Positions 1-5,828 of a stretch of 5,828 bases of DNA are shown here, in pieces (position 1 is the stretch's first letter; each line of letters begins with the position of its first letter). The notes under the pieces were generated by a model. The model did not search any database. It saw only the letters and a program-made list of their open reading frames with translations, and had not been told where the DNA came from. The stretch spans positions 1 to 5,828 of the forward strand of contig JAJUIM010000131.1 of NCBI GenBank assembly GCA_029267645.1, given 5' to 3'. The stretch comes from Microbacterium sp. (GTDB lineage Bacteria; Actinomycetota; Actinomycetes; Actinomycetales; Microbacteriaceae). The position numbers and the translations under genes were made by a program.

Positions 1-1329
1 GGCGAGCGCCGTGCGCGCGGCGCGCACCTCGGCGCCGCGCGGATCCTTCGCGAGGAGCGTCGCGGTGAACGACAGGACGCAGAGGAAGGTGAGGTAGCCG
101 CAGATGAGCCACGGCGTCTCGCCGCCCGCCTCGAAGAGCAGTGCCGCGACGAGCGGCATGATGCCGCCGCCGACGACGGATCCGAGCTGGTAGCCCATGT
201 TGACGCCCGAGTAGCGCACCTCGACGGGGAACTGCTCGGCGAACCAGGCCGCCTGCGGGCCGTAGACCGCGTCGTGGGCGATGTTCATGCCGAGGATCAC
301 GACGATGGGCAGCAGCTCGAGCGGCCCGCTCGTGAGGAACGCGAAGAACAGCCAGCCGAACACGGCGATGCCGACGAACCCGAACGCGGTCGTGGGCTTG
401 CGGCCGATGCGGTCGGAGATCCAGCCCCACAGCGGCCCCGTGACGAGGCCCACGGCGGAGGCGATCATCACCGCGACGGTGCCCGCCTGATCGTCGCCGC
501 GCGTGCTCACGAGGTAGCTCAGCATGTAGACCGTGATGAGGAAGTACACGCTGTTCTGCGCGATGCGCTGTGCGATGGTGACGAGCAGCGGCCGCCAGTG
601 CTTCGTGACGATCTCGAGCACGGGGCTGCGCACGGTCTCGCCCGCGTCCTTGATCTCCTGGAACTCGGGGGCGTCGACGACGCCGAGGCGCACCCACAGA
701 CCGAGCGCGACGAGCAGCGCCGAGAGCAAGAACGGGATCCGCCAGCCGTACGCCGCGAACTGCTCGTCGGTCGTGAGCGCCTGCACGATCACGAAGGCGC
801 CCGTCGCGAGCAGCATGCCGGCGGCCGAGCCGATCTGCGTGAAGGATCCGAACAGGCCGCGGCGCGCGGACGGCGCGTGCTCGACCGACAGGAGCGCGGA
901 TCCGCCCCACTCGGCGCCCGTCGCGAGCCCCTGCACGAGGCGCAGGGCGACGAGGCCCGCCGCCGCCCACCAGCCGATCGCCTCGTACGTCGGCATGAGG
1001 CCGATGAGCGTCGAGGCGATGCCCATGATGAGCAGCGACATCACGAGCAGCGACTTGCGGCCGATCCGGTCGCCGAGGTGGCCCGCGACGATGCCGCCGA
1101 TGGGGCGCGCGAGGAAGCCGACCGCGAGCGAGGCGAACGACGCGATCGTGCTCGCGAAGTCGCTCTCGGTCGGGAAGAACTGCACGTTGAACACGAGCGC
1201 CGCGGCCGTGCCGTAGAGGTAGAAGTCGTACCACTCGACCGTCGTGCCCGCGAAGGCCGAGAGCAGCACGCGGCGCTTCATGGCTCCGGAGGCCGAGGGG
1301 ACGGGAGGGCGCTCCGCCGTCGTCGTCAT
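1..1329 (-). CDS. MFS transporter, metabolite:H+ symporter (MHS) type, C-terminus cut by window edge
   Basis: This is an inner-membrane proton-coupled importer of the family that includes ShiA, KgtP and ProP, which take up small organic acids or zwitterions. Reading in from 1329, 443 codons are open to the left edge with no stop, close to the usual 430-470 residues, so only a short tail is missing. Visible motifs are EWYDF in the first membrane segment (about residues 32-36), the MFS loop motif GHLGDRIGRK (84-93), RLVQG (131-135), the MHS hallmark AEWGGS (140-145) and a second loop motif GWISDRIGRK (303-312). The start codon overlaps the stop of the upstream oxygenase gene in an ATGA junction, which favours 1329 over an internal ATG at 1281. 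A GGAAGG lies 10 nt upstream and a GGAG 2 nt upstream, so translational coupling is likely. The family is clear from sequence. The substrate cannot be read and is presumably the partner enzyme's substrate. Confidence 0.93.
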   Translation of the reverse strand, partial: MTTTAERPPVPSASGAMKRRVLLSAFAGTTVEWYDFYLYGTAAALVFNVQFFPTESDFASTIASFASLAVGFLARPIGGIVAGHLGDRIGRKSLLVMSLLIMGIASTLIGLMPTYEAIGWWAAAGLVALRLVQGLATGAEWGGSALLSVEHAPSARRGLFGSFTQIGSAAGMLLATGAFVIVQALTTDEQFAAYGWRIPFLLSALLVALGLWVRLGVVDAPEFQEIKDAGETVRSPVLEIVTKHWRPLLVTIAQRIAQNSVYFLITVYMLSYLVSTRGDDQAGTVAVMIASAVGLVTGPLWGWISDRIGRKPTTAFGFVGIAVFGWLFFAFLTSGPLELLPIVVILGMNIAHDAVYGPQAAWFAEQFPVEVRYSGVNMGYQLGSVVGGGIMPLVAALLFEAGGETPWLICGYLTFLCVLSFTATLLAKDPRGAEVRAARTALA

Positions 1330-2609
1330 CGCTCCGCTGCCTTCCGCGGCGACGCGTCGCCGATCGCATTGAGCCCCTCGGGGAGCGTGCCGTTGATCCA
1401 GTAGTCGCCGATCGCGCGGGCGCGGAAGGCGATGGGATTGTGCGTCGCGACCGTCTGCGCGTTGCGCCAGTGCCGGTCGAGGGCCTTCTTCGTCGAGGTC
1501 GCCGACGCGCCGACCGTGAGGAAGAGGTCCTGTGCCGCGCCGAGCGCCAGCTCGGGCACCGTGATCTGCGCGTGCTCGACGGCGATCTCCGACTCGTGGA
1601 TCTCGCGGGGCGTCGACTCGGCGTCGGCGGGCAGGCCCGCGGCCTCCGCCGCGGCGACGCCGTCGTCGAGGATCCGCGCCGTCTGGCGCACGACCGCCTC
1701 TGCGGCGAACGCCTTCGCGGCGATGCGGCCGACGGCCTCCTGGATGAGCGGATCCTCGCGGAACGGCAGGCCGAGCCCCGTGTTGAAGGTGCGCGCGCGG
1801 CTGCCGACGACCGATGCCGCGTCGCGGCGGGCGGCGTGCGCGATCCCGGCGAGCACCGCGAGGAGGATCAGCTGGAAGAACGCGGCCTCGTGCGTCGCGT
1901 CCGCCGAGCGCGGCACGCGGTCGAGCAGCCCCTCGGCCTCGATCGCGACGTCGGTGAACACGGTCGTGCCCGTGCCCGTGAGCTTCTGCCCGAACCCGTC
2001 CCAGTCGTCGAGCACCTCGACCCCGTCGGCGTCCGTTGCGACGACCGCGAACCGGCGGCCGTCGGCGCCGTCGACCGCGGCCGAGACGCGCGTGTAGTCG
2101 GCGAAGATCGTGCCGGTCGAGTAGAACTTGCGGCCGTTCAGGACCGCGCCCTCCGGCGTCTGCGAGATGACCGTGTTGAGGGTGCCGAGGCGATTGCCGC
2201 CCTTCTCCGTCGACGCGTTGCCGACCGTGGCGCCCGCGAGGATCCGCGGGTACCAGACCCGCTGGATCCGCGCCGGCTGGAAGCGCAGCGAGTCGAGGAA
2301 GCCGAAGTGCGAGCGGTACTGGTGCGCGATGTTCGAATCGGCCTGCGCGAGGTCGATCAGCAGGCGCACGAACGTCTCGATGCTCACGCCGGGCCCGCCG
2401 TGCTCGGCCGGCACGCGCAGCGTGCCGAAGCCCGCCTCGTCGAGCGCGCGGATCTCCTCGAACGGCATCGTGCGCGTCGCCTCGCGCTCGAGCGACCCCG
2501 CCGCGATCTCTTCGAACAGCGGGGCGAAGTGCGCATGCAGCGAGGCGTAGTCGGACGGCAGCGCCGGAGGCGCCTGCTTCGTGGCGACGGAGGTGTCGGA
2601 GAGCGACAT
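1326..2609 (-). CDS. Acyl-CoA dehydrogenase-fold flavin monooxygenase, DszC/SfnB-like
   Basis: The 427-residue protein has the acyl-CoA dehydrogenase layout: a helical N-terminal domain (about 20-125), a beta domain with GNASTEKGGN (130-139), KFYSTG (161-166) and DDWDGFGQ (201-208), and a helical C-terminal domain ending in DRHWRNAQT (378-386), THNP (389-392) and GDYWINGT (401-408). The DRHWRN block and its C-terminal context are typical of group D flavin monooxygenases such as DszC (dibenzothiophene) and SfnB (sulfone/sulfur acquisition). The YEGT-type segment carrying the catalytic glutamate of medium-chain acyl-CoA dehydrogenases is not seen, so an FMNH2- and O2-using oxygenase is more likely than a beta-oxidation enzyme. 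Such enzymes need a flavin reductase, and none is in the window. The start at 2609 is chosen because AAAGG lies 5 nt upstream; an in-frame ATG at 2645 would add 12 residues without support. It is first in an operon with the MHS transporter. The substrate is unknown; organosulfur or aromatic compounds are inference. Confidence 0.88.
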   Translation of the reverse strand: MSLSDTSVATKQAPPALPSDYASLHAHFAPLFEEIAAGSLEREATRTMPFEEIRALDEAGFGTLRVPAEHGGPGVSIETFVRLLIDLAQADSNIAHQYRSHFGFLDSLRFQPARIQRVWYPRILAGATVGNASTEKGGNRLGTLNTVISQTPEGAVLNGRKFYSTGTIFADYTRVSAAVDGADGRRFAVVATDADGVEVLDDWDGFGQKLTGTGTTVFTDVAIEAEGLLDRVPRSADATHEAAFFQLILLAVLAGIAHAARRDAASVVGSRARTFNTGLGLPFREDPLIQEAVGRIAAKAFAAEAVVRQTARILDDGVAAAEAAGLPADAESTPREIHESEIAVEHAQITVPELALGAAQDLFLTVGASATSTKKALDRHWRNAQTVATHNPIAFRARAIGDYWINGTLPEGLNAIGDASPRKAAER

Positions 2610-2614
2610 GGCGA

Positions 2615-2619
2615 CCTTT
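2615..2619 (-). promoter_or_regulatory. Ribosome binding site of the DszC/SfnB-like gene
   Basis: The minus strand reads AAAGG-TCGCC-ATG, a five-base Shine-Dalgarno match at 5-nt spacing. It decides the start at 2609 over the upstream in-frame ATG at 2645. Confidence 0.6.
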
Positions 2620-2680
2620 CGCGAGAGGCGGGAGGATCGCCCCATTGTGTCGGCATGTGGCGCGAGGCTCCGAGGATCCC

Positions 2681-2713
2681 GTCACGCGAGGTCACGTGAG
2701 GTCATACTCGCGT
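2681..2713. repeat. Phased 10-bp direct repeats with a 7-bp inverted repeat, candidate operator
   Basis: Three consecutive decamers start at 2681, 2691 and 2701: GTCACGCGAG, GTCACGTGAG and GTCATACTCG. The first two differ at one base and the third keeps GTCA. The 10-bp period places them on one face of the helix. The same stretch is bounded by ACGCGAG (2684-2690) and its exact reverse complement CTCGCGT (2707-2713), 16 bp apart, and contains the palindrome TCACGTGA (2692-2699). If the exporter transcript starts at 2753, the block covers about -72 to -40. This position suits an activator or repressor serving both divergent promoters. No regulator gene is in the window, and the binding protein is unknown. 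Confidence 0.5.
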
Positions 2714-2739
2714 AATACGGCGCCTCCCCTCCCCTCCGC

Positions 2740-2745
2740 TACCCT
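2740..2745 (+). promoter_or_regulatory. Candidate -10 element for a leaderless exporter transcript
   Basis: TACCCT fits the actinobacterial TANNNT -10 pattern and is followed by exactly 7 nt and then ATG at 2753. Transcription would therefore begin at the start codon. There is no convincing Shine-Dalgarno ahead of either ATG (2750 or 2753), which fits leaderless translation. No good -35 is visible. Confidence 0.4.
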
Positions 2746-2752
2746 CGAGATG

Positions 2753-4186
2753 ATGGGCGGAACAGGGGATTCTCGACGGAACCTCACGCGCCGCGCACCC
2801 GGATGGGCCGTCGTCGCCGCCCTCGCCTTCGCGGGGCTCAGCTCGGCCTTCATGTTCACGCTGGTCGTTCCGCTGCAGGCCGATCTGCCGCGGCTGCTCG
2901 ACGCGTCGCGCGAGGACACGACGTGGGTCGTGACGATCACGCTGCTCGTGGCGGCCGTCGCGACGCCGATCTCCGGCCGCCTCGGCGACATGTACGGCAA
3001 GCGGCGCGTGATCCTCGTGCTGCTCGTCGCGCTCATGGCGGGATCGCTCGTCGCCGCGCTGTCGCACACGATCGTGGGCGTCATCATCGGACGCGGGCTG
3101 CAGGGGATCACGACGGGCGTGATCCCGCTCGGCATCGCGATCATGCGCGATGTGCTGCCGCCCGCTCGGCTCGGCACGGCCGTCGCGTTCATGAGCGCGA
3201 CGATGGGCGTCGGCGGCGCGATCGGCATGCCAGCGGCGGCGTTCATCGCCGAGAACTCCGACTGGCACGCCCTGTTCTGGGTGTCGCTCGGGCTGGGCGT
3301 CGCGGGCTTCGTCGCGATCGCGCTCGTCGTTCCCGAGGACACCCTGCTCTCGCCCGGGCGGCTCGACGTCCTGGGCGTCATCGGCCTCGCGGTCGGCCTC
3401 ACAGGGCTGCTGCTGTACGTCTCGCGCGGCGCCGACTGGGGATGGGGATCCCCGCTCGCGCTCGGATCCGTCGCGACGGGCGTCGTCGCGCTCGTCGCGT
3501 GGGGCGCGTATCAGCTGCGCACGCGGGATCCGCTCGTCGACCTGCGCGTCGCGGCCCGCCCCGCCGTGCTGCTCACGAACCTCGCGGCCATCGGCATGGG
3601 CTTCGCGCTGTTCGGCTCGAACGTGTCGTTCCCGCAGCTGCTCGAGCTGCCGGCCTCGACGGGCCACGGCTTCGGGCTCACGATGATGGAGGCGGCGATG
3701 TGCATCATGCCGTCGGGCCTCATCATGATGGTGCTCTCGCCGCTGTCGGGCCAGCTCGAGCGCGTCTTCGGGCCGCGGCCGCTGTTCACGATCGGCACGG
3801 CATCGATCGTCGTCGCCTACGTCTTCGTGCTGCTGCTGTCGAGCGAGGTCTGGCACATCGTCGTCGCGAACTGCATCATCGGCGTCGGCATCGCGTTCTC
3901 GTTCGCCGCGATGCCGATGATCATCATGCAGTCGGTGCCGTCGCACGAGACGGGCGTCTCGAACGGGCTCAACGCGCTGTTCCGCTCGGTCGGCACGTCG
4001 AGCGCGTCGGCCGTCATGGGCGGCGTGCTCGCCGCCATGAGCGTCGAGCAGGGCGGCCACGCGATCCCCACCGAGGCCGCGTTCGCGACCTGCTTCTGGA
4101 TCGCCATCGCGGCCGCCATCGTCGCGACCGTGCTGACGCTCGTCATCCCGCGCACGGCGTCGGATCACGCCTCGCTGCCGGGATGA
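2753..4186 (+). CDS. MFS transporter, DHA2-like 14-segment exporter
   Basis: This is an integral membrane protein of 477 residues, probably a proton-antiport exporter. Hydrophobic stretches support about 14 membrane segments, the pattern of the DHA2 (EmrB/QacA) group rather than the 12-segment MFS. Motif A is GRLGDMYGKRR (75-85). RGLQG (114-118) fits the motif B region. GVGGAIGMP (152-160) followed by DWHALFW stands where exporters carry motif C, the antiporter signature. The last segment ends near the C-terminus, followed by a short polar tail. Tandem ATGs occur at 2750 and 2753. I chose 2753 because a TANNNT element lies 7 nt upstream; 2750 is only one codon longer. An in-frame ATG at 2645 would add 36 polar residues across the operator region and is unlikely. 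It diverges from the oxygenase operon and converges on the GNAT gene with a 6-bp gap. The substrate cannot be read; a drug or a product of the neighbouring oxygenase is inference. Confidence 0.94.
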   Translation: MGGTGDSRRNLTRRAPGWAVVAALAFAGLSSAFMFTLVVPLQADLPRLLDASREDTTWVVTITLLVAAVATPISGRLGDMYGKRRVILVLLVALMAGSLVAALSHTIVGVIIGRGLQGITTGVIPLGIAIMRDVLPPARLGTAVAFMSATMGVGGAIGMPAAAFIAENSDWHALFWVSLGLGVAGFVAIALVVPEDTLLSPGRLDVLGVIGLAVGLTGLLLYVSRGADWGWGSPLALGSVATGVVALVAWGAYQLRTRDPLVDLRVAARPAVLLTNLAAIGMGFALFGSNVSFPQLLELPASTGHGFGLTMMEAAMCIMPSGLIMMVLSPLSGQLERVFGPRPLFTIGTASIVVAYVFVLLLSSEVWHIVVANCIIGVGIAFSFAAMPMIIMQSVPSHETGVSNGLNALFRSVGTSSASAVMGGVLAAMSVEQGGHAIPTEAAFATCFWIAIAAAIVATVLTLVIPRTASDHASLPG

Positions 4187-4192
4187 CGCGGA

Positions 4193-4873
4193 TCAGGCGC
4201 GGACGAAGAGGTAGCCGCGCTCGGGCGAGAAGCCCGCGATCGCGAGCCCGCGGTTCGTGAGCACCGCCATCTCGCGACGCACCGACATGCGCCACTCGTA
4301 CGCCTCGCGCGGGTTCTCGACGCGCATCTGCTCGACGTCGCTCGGGATTGCGAGCGCCTCGACGACGTCGTCGTCGGCCGGCGGCGACGCCATCTCGGCC
4401 AGCGACCACTTCACGTCGAGCCGGTCGCTCTCGTCGCCCGCGTCGCCGCCGCCGAAGATGCCGTACTGGTTCACGGCATAGCCCGTCACGCGCGCGCCGA
4501 GCACCGTGAGGAAGAAGTGCGCGTTGCGCGCCACGAGCGGGTCGAAGGTCCACGTGATGTGCCCGACCCCCTGCGACAGCGCCCACTGCCGCTGGTGCTC
4601 CTTGAGCTCTCGGCCCCAGCCGCGGCCGCGGAACTCGGGCAGCAGCGCCGTGATGTGCGAGTGCATCGAGCGGGTCGCCGGCGCGCCGAAGAAGGCGACG
4701 GAGGCCCCGACCATGCGGCCCTCGTCGAAGAAGCCCACGGCGTAGTTGCCCGACTGCTGCAGGGCGCGCAGCGTGCCGGCGTCCACGACGCGCTCGGGCC
4801 CGCGAATCGCGTCGAGCACCCCCTGTGCCTCGAGGATCAGTTCGACAGTGTCCAGATCGCGGATCTCACGCAT
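4193..4873 (-). CDS. GNAT superfamily acetyltransferase-like protein (COG3375 type)
   Basis: This is a cytoplasmic protein of 226 residues with a GNAT acyl-CoA-binding core in the first 130. The beta-strand HSHITALLPEF (71-81) leads into the pyrophosphate-binding loop RGRGWG (82-87) and helix ELKEHQRQWA (89-98). The following WTFDPLVARNAHFF (108-121), LGA, NQYG and SDRLDVKW blocks are the ones I associate with the COG3375 group, whose substrate is not established. The C-terminal part, with EWRMSVRREM and a final GYLFVRA strand, also fits that group, so the protein looks full length. The start is taken at ATG 4873 because TACTCT (4886 to 4881) lies exactly 7 nt upstream, a leaderless arrangement. 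A GTG at 4894 would add 7 residues and would lie upstream of the predicted transcription start. It follows the SDR gene on the same strand after 72 bp and faces the exporter gene. Acetyl transfer is the family expectation; the acceptor is unknown. Confidence 0.86.
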   Translation of the reverse strand: MREIRDLDTVELILEAQGVLDAIRGPERVVDAGTLRALQQSGNYAVGFFDEGRMVGASVAFFGAPATRSMHSHITALLPEFRGRGWGRELKEHQRQWALSQGVGHITWTFDPLVARNAHFFLTVLGARVTGYAVNQYGIFGGGDAGDESDRLDVKWSLAEMASPPADDDVVEALAIPSDVEQMRVENPREAYEWRMSVRREMAVLTNRGLAIAGFSPERGYLFVRA

Positions 4874-4880
4874 GGTCACC

Positions 4881-4886
4881 AGAGTA
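4881..4886 (-). promoter_or_regulatory. Candidate -10 element for a leaderless GNAT transcript
   Basis: On the minus strand TACTCT is followed by GGTGACC (7 nt) and ATG at 4873. This is the same TANNNT-N7-ATG geometry as at the exporter. Only a weak GGTG precedes the ATG, too close for a normal ribosome site. No clear -35 is visible. If real, the GNAT gene can be transcribed independently of the SDR gene upstream. Confidence 0.4.
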
Positions 4887-4945
4887 TGCCCCACGGGCGG
4901 ATCCGCGTGCCGCGCGGGCGTCTGAGCGTGTCCGCATCGCGCGGG

Positions 4946-5731
4946 TCAGGCGGCCGTGTAGCCGCCGTCGACGCTCAGGACGGATCCCGTCACGAAGCTG
5001 CTCGCCTGCGACGCGAGGAACACGGCGGCGCCCGCGAGTTCGTGCGGCTCGCCGGGGCGCTTCATGGGCGTCATGAGGTTCCACTGGTCAATCTGCGGCC
5101 CGCCGGCCTCGTAGAACTCGCGCGTCAGCTCCGTGCGCATGTAGCCCGGAGCGATCGCGTTGACCCGGATGCCGCGCTCGGCCCACTCGCACGCCGCGCT
5201 GCGGGTGAGGTTGTGCACGGCGGCCTTCGAGGCGTTGTACGAGGCCTGCTTCTGCGGGATGTTCGCGATGATGCCGCTCATGGATCCGGTGTTGATGATG
5301 CTGCCCGAGCCGCGCTCGAGCATGTGGCGCGCGACCGCCTGCATGACGTGGAACACCGCGTCGAGGTTGAGGTCCATGACCTTGCGCCAGTTGGCGTCGC
5401 TCACGTCCTCGAGCGGCTCGTGGATCGTGCGGCCCGCGTTGTTCAGCAGCGTGTCGATCGCGCCGAAGTCGGCGACGACGCGATCCACGAGGTCGGCGAC
5501 GGCCGCGGGGTCGAGCACGTCGCAGTGGTAGTAGCGCACGGTGCGACCGGTCTGCGCGGCGAGCTCGGTCGCCGCGGCCTCGCCCGAGGCGTCGTCGATG
5601 TCGGCGAGGGCGATGTCGCTGCCGTGGTCGGACAGCCCGCGGGCCATCGCGAGCCCGAGGCCCTTCGCACCTCCCGTCACGAGGGTCGTCGTTCCGGTCA
5701 GATCGAACAGGGCGGTTTCGGGGTGGGCCAT
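4946..5731 (-). CDS. Short-chain dehydrogenase/reductase, classical SDR
   Basis: This is a cytoplasmic NAD(P)-dependent oxidoreductase of 261 residues, the standard classical-SDR length. The Rossmann glycine motif TGGAKGLG is at 19-26, an acidic D44 ends the second strand (ALADID), CDV at 70-72 contacts adenine, and NNAG is at 97-100. The catalytic tetrad is complete: N122, S150, Y165 and K169 in YNASK. The C-terminal VTGSVLSVDGGY block is also typical. An aspartate at the end of beta-2 usually indicates NAD(H) rather than NADP(H). The PQKQASYNASKAAVHNLT stretch resembles sugar-alcohol and gluconate-type dehydrogenases, but specificity cannot be assigned from this. The start at 5731 is fixed by GAGGAG 6 nt upstream; upstream in-frame codons to 5797 cross the likely promoter. 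The GNAT gene follows 72 bp downstream on the same strand, with no clear terminator between them. Confidence 0.95.
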   Translation of the reverse strand: MAHPETALFDLTGTTTLVTGGAKGLGLAMARGLSDHGSDIALADIDDASGEAAATELAAQTGRTVRYYHCDVLDPAAVADLVDRVVADFGAIDTLLNNAGRTIHEPLEDVSDANWRKVMDLNLDAVFHVMQAVARHMLERGSGSIINTGSMSGIIANIPQKQASYNASKAAVHNLTRSAACEWAERGIRVNAIAPGYMRTELTREFYEAGGPQIDQWNLMTPMKRPGEPHELAGAAVFLASQASSFVTGSVLSVDGGYTAA

Positions 5732-5737
5732 GGTCTT

Positions 5738-5743
5738 CTCCTC
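5738..5743 (-). promoter_or_regulatory. Ribosome binding site of the SDR gene
   Basis: The minus strand reads GAGGAG-AAGACC-ATG, a strong Shine-Dalgarno at 6-nt spacing. It is the best ribosome site in the window and fixes the SDR start at 5731. Confidence 0.75.
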
Positions 5744-5828
5744 GACGCTGGGGTGATGCCGCCAGTCAACCGCCGATCGAGAACATTCGTCAAGCACGCC
5801 TGTTCCGCCGGCGCGTCGGCCCGAAGAC
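5744..5828 (-). promoter_or_regulatory. Region upstream of the SDR gene with two TTGAC boxes
   Basis: On the minus strand TTGACG (5793 to 5788) and TTGACT (5769 to 5764) occur 24 bp apart. TTGACG is a good -35 match. At an 18-bp spacer the second box itself would serve as a poor -10 (three of six positions), giving a leader of about 25 nt. TTGACT has no acceptable -10 downstream. The two boxes may instead be half-sites for a regulator. No gene is supported between here and the right edge. Confidence 0.3.

Larger units (their letters stand above)
2610..2752. promoter_or_regulatory. Divergent control region between the oxygenase operon and the exporter
   Basis: This 143-bp gap must hold promoters for both flanking transcripts. 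It contains phased direct repeats and an inverted repeat (2681-2713), described separately. For the minus strand the only -10-like hexamer I see is CACAAT (2649 to 2644). It would give a leader of about 30 nt that includes the AAAGG ribosome binding site, but no good -35 lies 16-18 bp upstream, so this promoter is weak evidence. For the plus strand, TACCCT (2740-2745) sits just ahead of the exporter start, and TAATAC (2713-2718) is an alternative. No open frame here has codon or ribosome-site support. Confidence 0.6.

Noticed and set aside
274..1404. Long plus-strand open frame of 376 codons opposite the MHS transporter
   Set aside because: Its product is dominated by Arg, Glu, Asp, Ala and His with no domain or membrane pattern. 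It is the antisense shadow of a clearly recognisable transporter in GC-rich DNA.
1440..2699. Long plus-strand open frame opposite the DszC/SfnB-like gene, extending into the control region
   Set aside because: Low-complexity Arg/Asp/Glu-rich translation and no ribosome binding site. The opposite strand encodes a full, motif-bearing enzyme.
2645..2752. Upstream ATG at 2645 as exporter start
   Set aside because: It would add 36 polar residues, run through the operator-like repeats and lie opposite the oxygenase promoter, with no ribosome site. Tandem ATGs at 2750/2753 fit the family N-terminus better.
4156..4171. Hairpin GGCGT-N6-ACGCC near the exporter 3' end as a terminator
   Set aside because: The stem is only 5 bp, lies inside the coding region and has no T-tract. 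Such stems are common by chance at this GC content.
2702..4260. Long minus-strand (2702-4168) and alternative plus-frame (2803-4260) open frames over the exporter
   Set aside because: Both translate to charged, repetitive Arg/His/Asp-rich sequence. The frame at 2753-4186 shows 14 membrane segments and MFS motifs, so the others are shadows.
4911..4945. Direct repeat CGCGCGGG (4911-4918 and 4938-4945) between the SDR and GNAT genes
   Set aside because: An 8-mer made only of G and C recurs easily in this sequence. It forms no terminator-like structure with a T-run.
5776..5794. LexA (SOS) box at GAACATTCG upstream of the SDR gene
   Set aside because: The actinobacterial SOS box needs GAAC-N4-GTTC. 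Here the right half reads GTCA, so the match fails.
5756..5828. Possible divergent plus-strand gene starting at ATG 5756
   Set aside because: Only 24 codons are visible before the edge. There is no ribosome binding site and the composition gives no coding signal.

Overview
The window is very GC-rich, with heavy third-position G/C, actinobacterial-type promoters and strong Shine-Dalgarno sequences only in places. Together with many GGATCC hexamers, this suggests a high-GC actinobacterium. Microbacteriaceae is my best guess, but there is no rRNA or marker gene to fix it. Five genes fill almost the whole window, and all five belong to recognisable families. I see no mobile element, CRISPR array, tRNA, rRNA or riboswitch.

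Layout. (1) Minus strand, 2609 down to the left edge: a two-gene operon. The first gene is a flavin-dependent oxygenase or dehydrogenase of the acyl-CoA-dehydrogenase fold (DszC/SfnB-like). It overlaps by an ATGA junction a major-facilitator transporter of the metabolite:H+ symporter type, whose C-terminal end is cut by the window edge. (2) 2610-2752: a divergent control region with phased 10-bp direct repeats and a 7-bp inverted repeat. (3) Plus strand, 2753-4186: a DHA2-like exporter with about 14 membrane segments. (4) Minus strand, 4193-4873: a GNAT acetyltransferase-like protein of the COG3375 type, tail to tail with the exporter. (5) Minus strand, 4946-5731: a classical short-chain dehydrogenase with a complete catalytic tetrad. 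Its upstream region runs to the right edge.

How the genes may work together. The oxygenase and its importer look like an uptake-and-oxidation unit for a small organic compound. An organosulfur or aromatic compound is possible, but this is inferred from family resemblance only. The divergently transcribed exporter shares the repeat-bearing control region and may be co-regulated with it. No regulator and no flavin reductase are encoded in the window. The GNAT protein and the SDR lie on the same strand 72 bp apart, but the GNAT gene appears to have its own leaderless promoter, so a functional link between them is not established.

No clearly new biological system is visible. The points most worth a second look are the repeat-bearing divergent control region, the coupled oxygenase-transporter pair, two apparent leaderless starts with identical geometry, and the excess of GGATCC sites.
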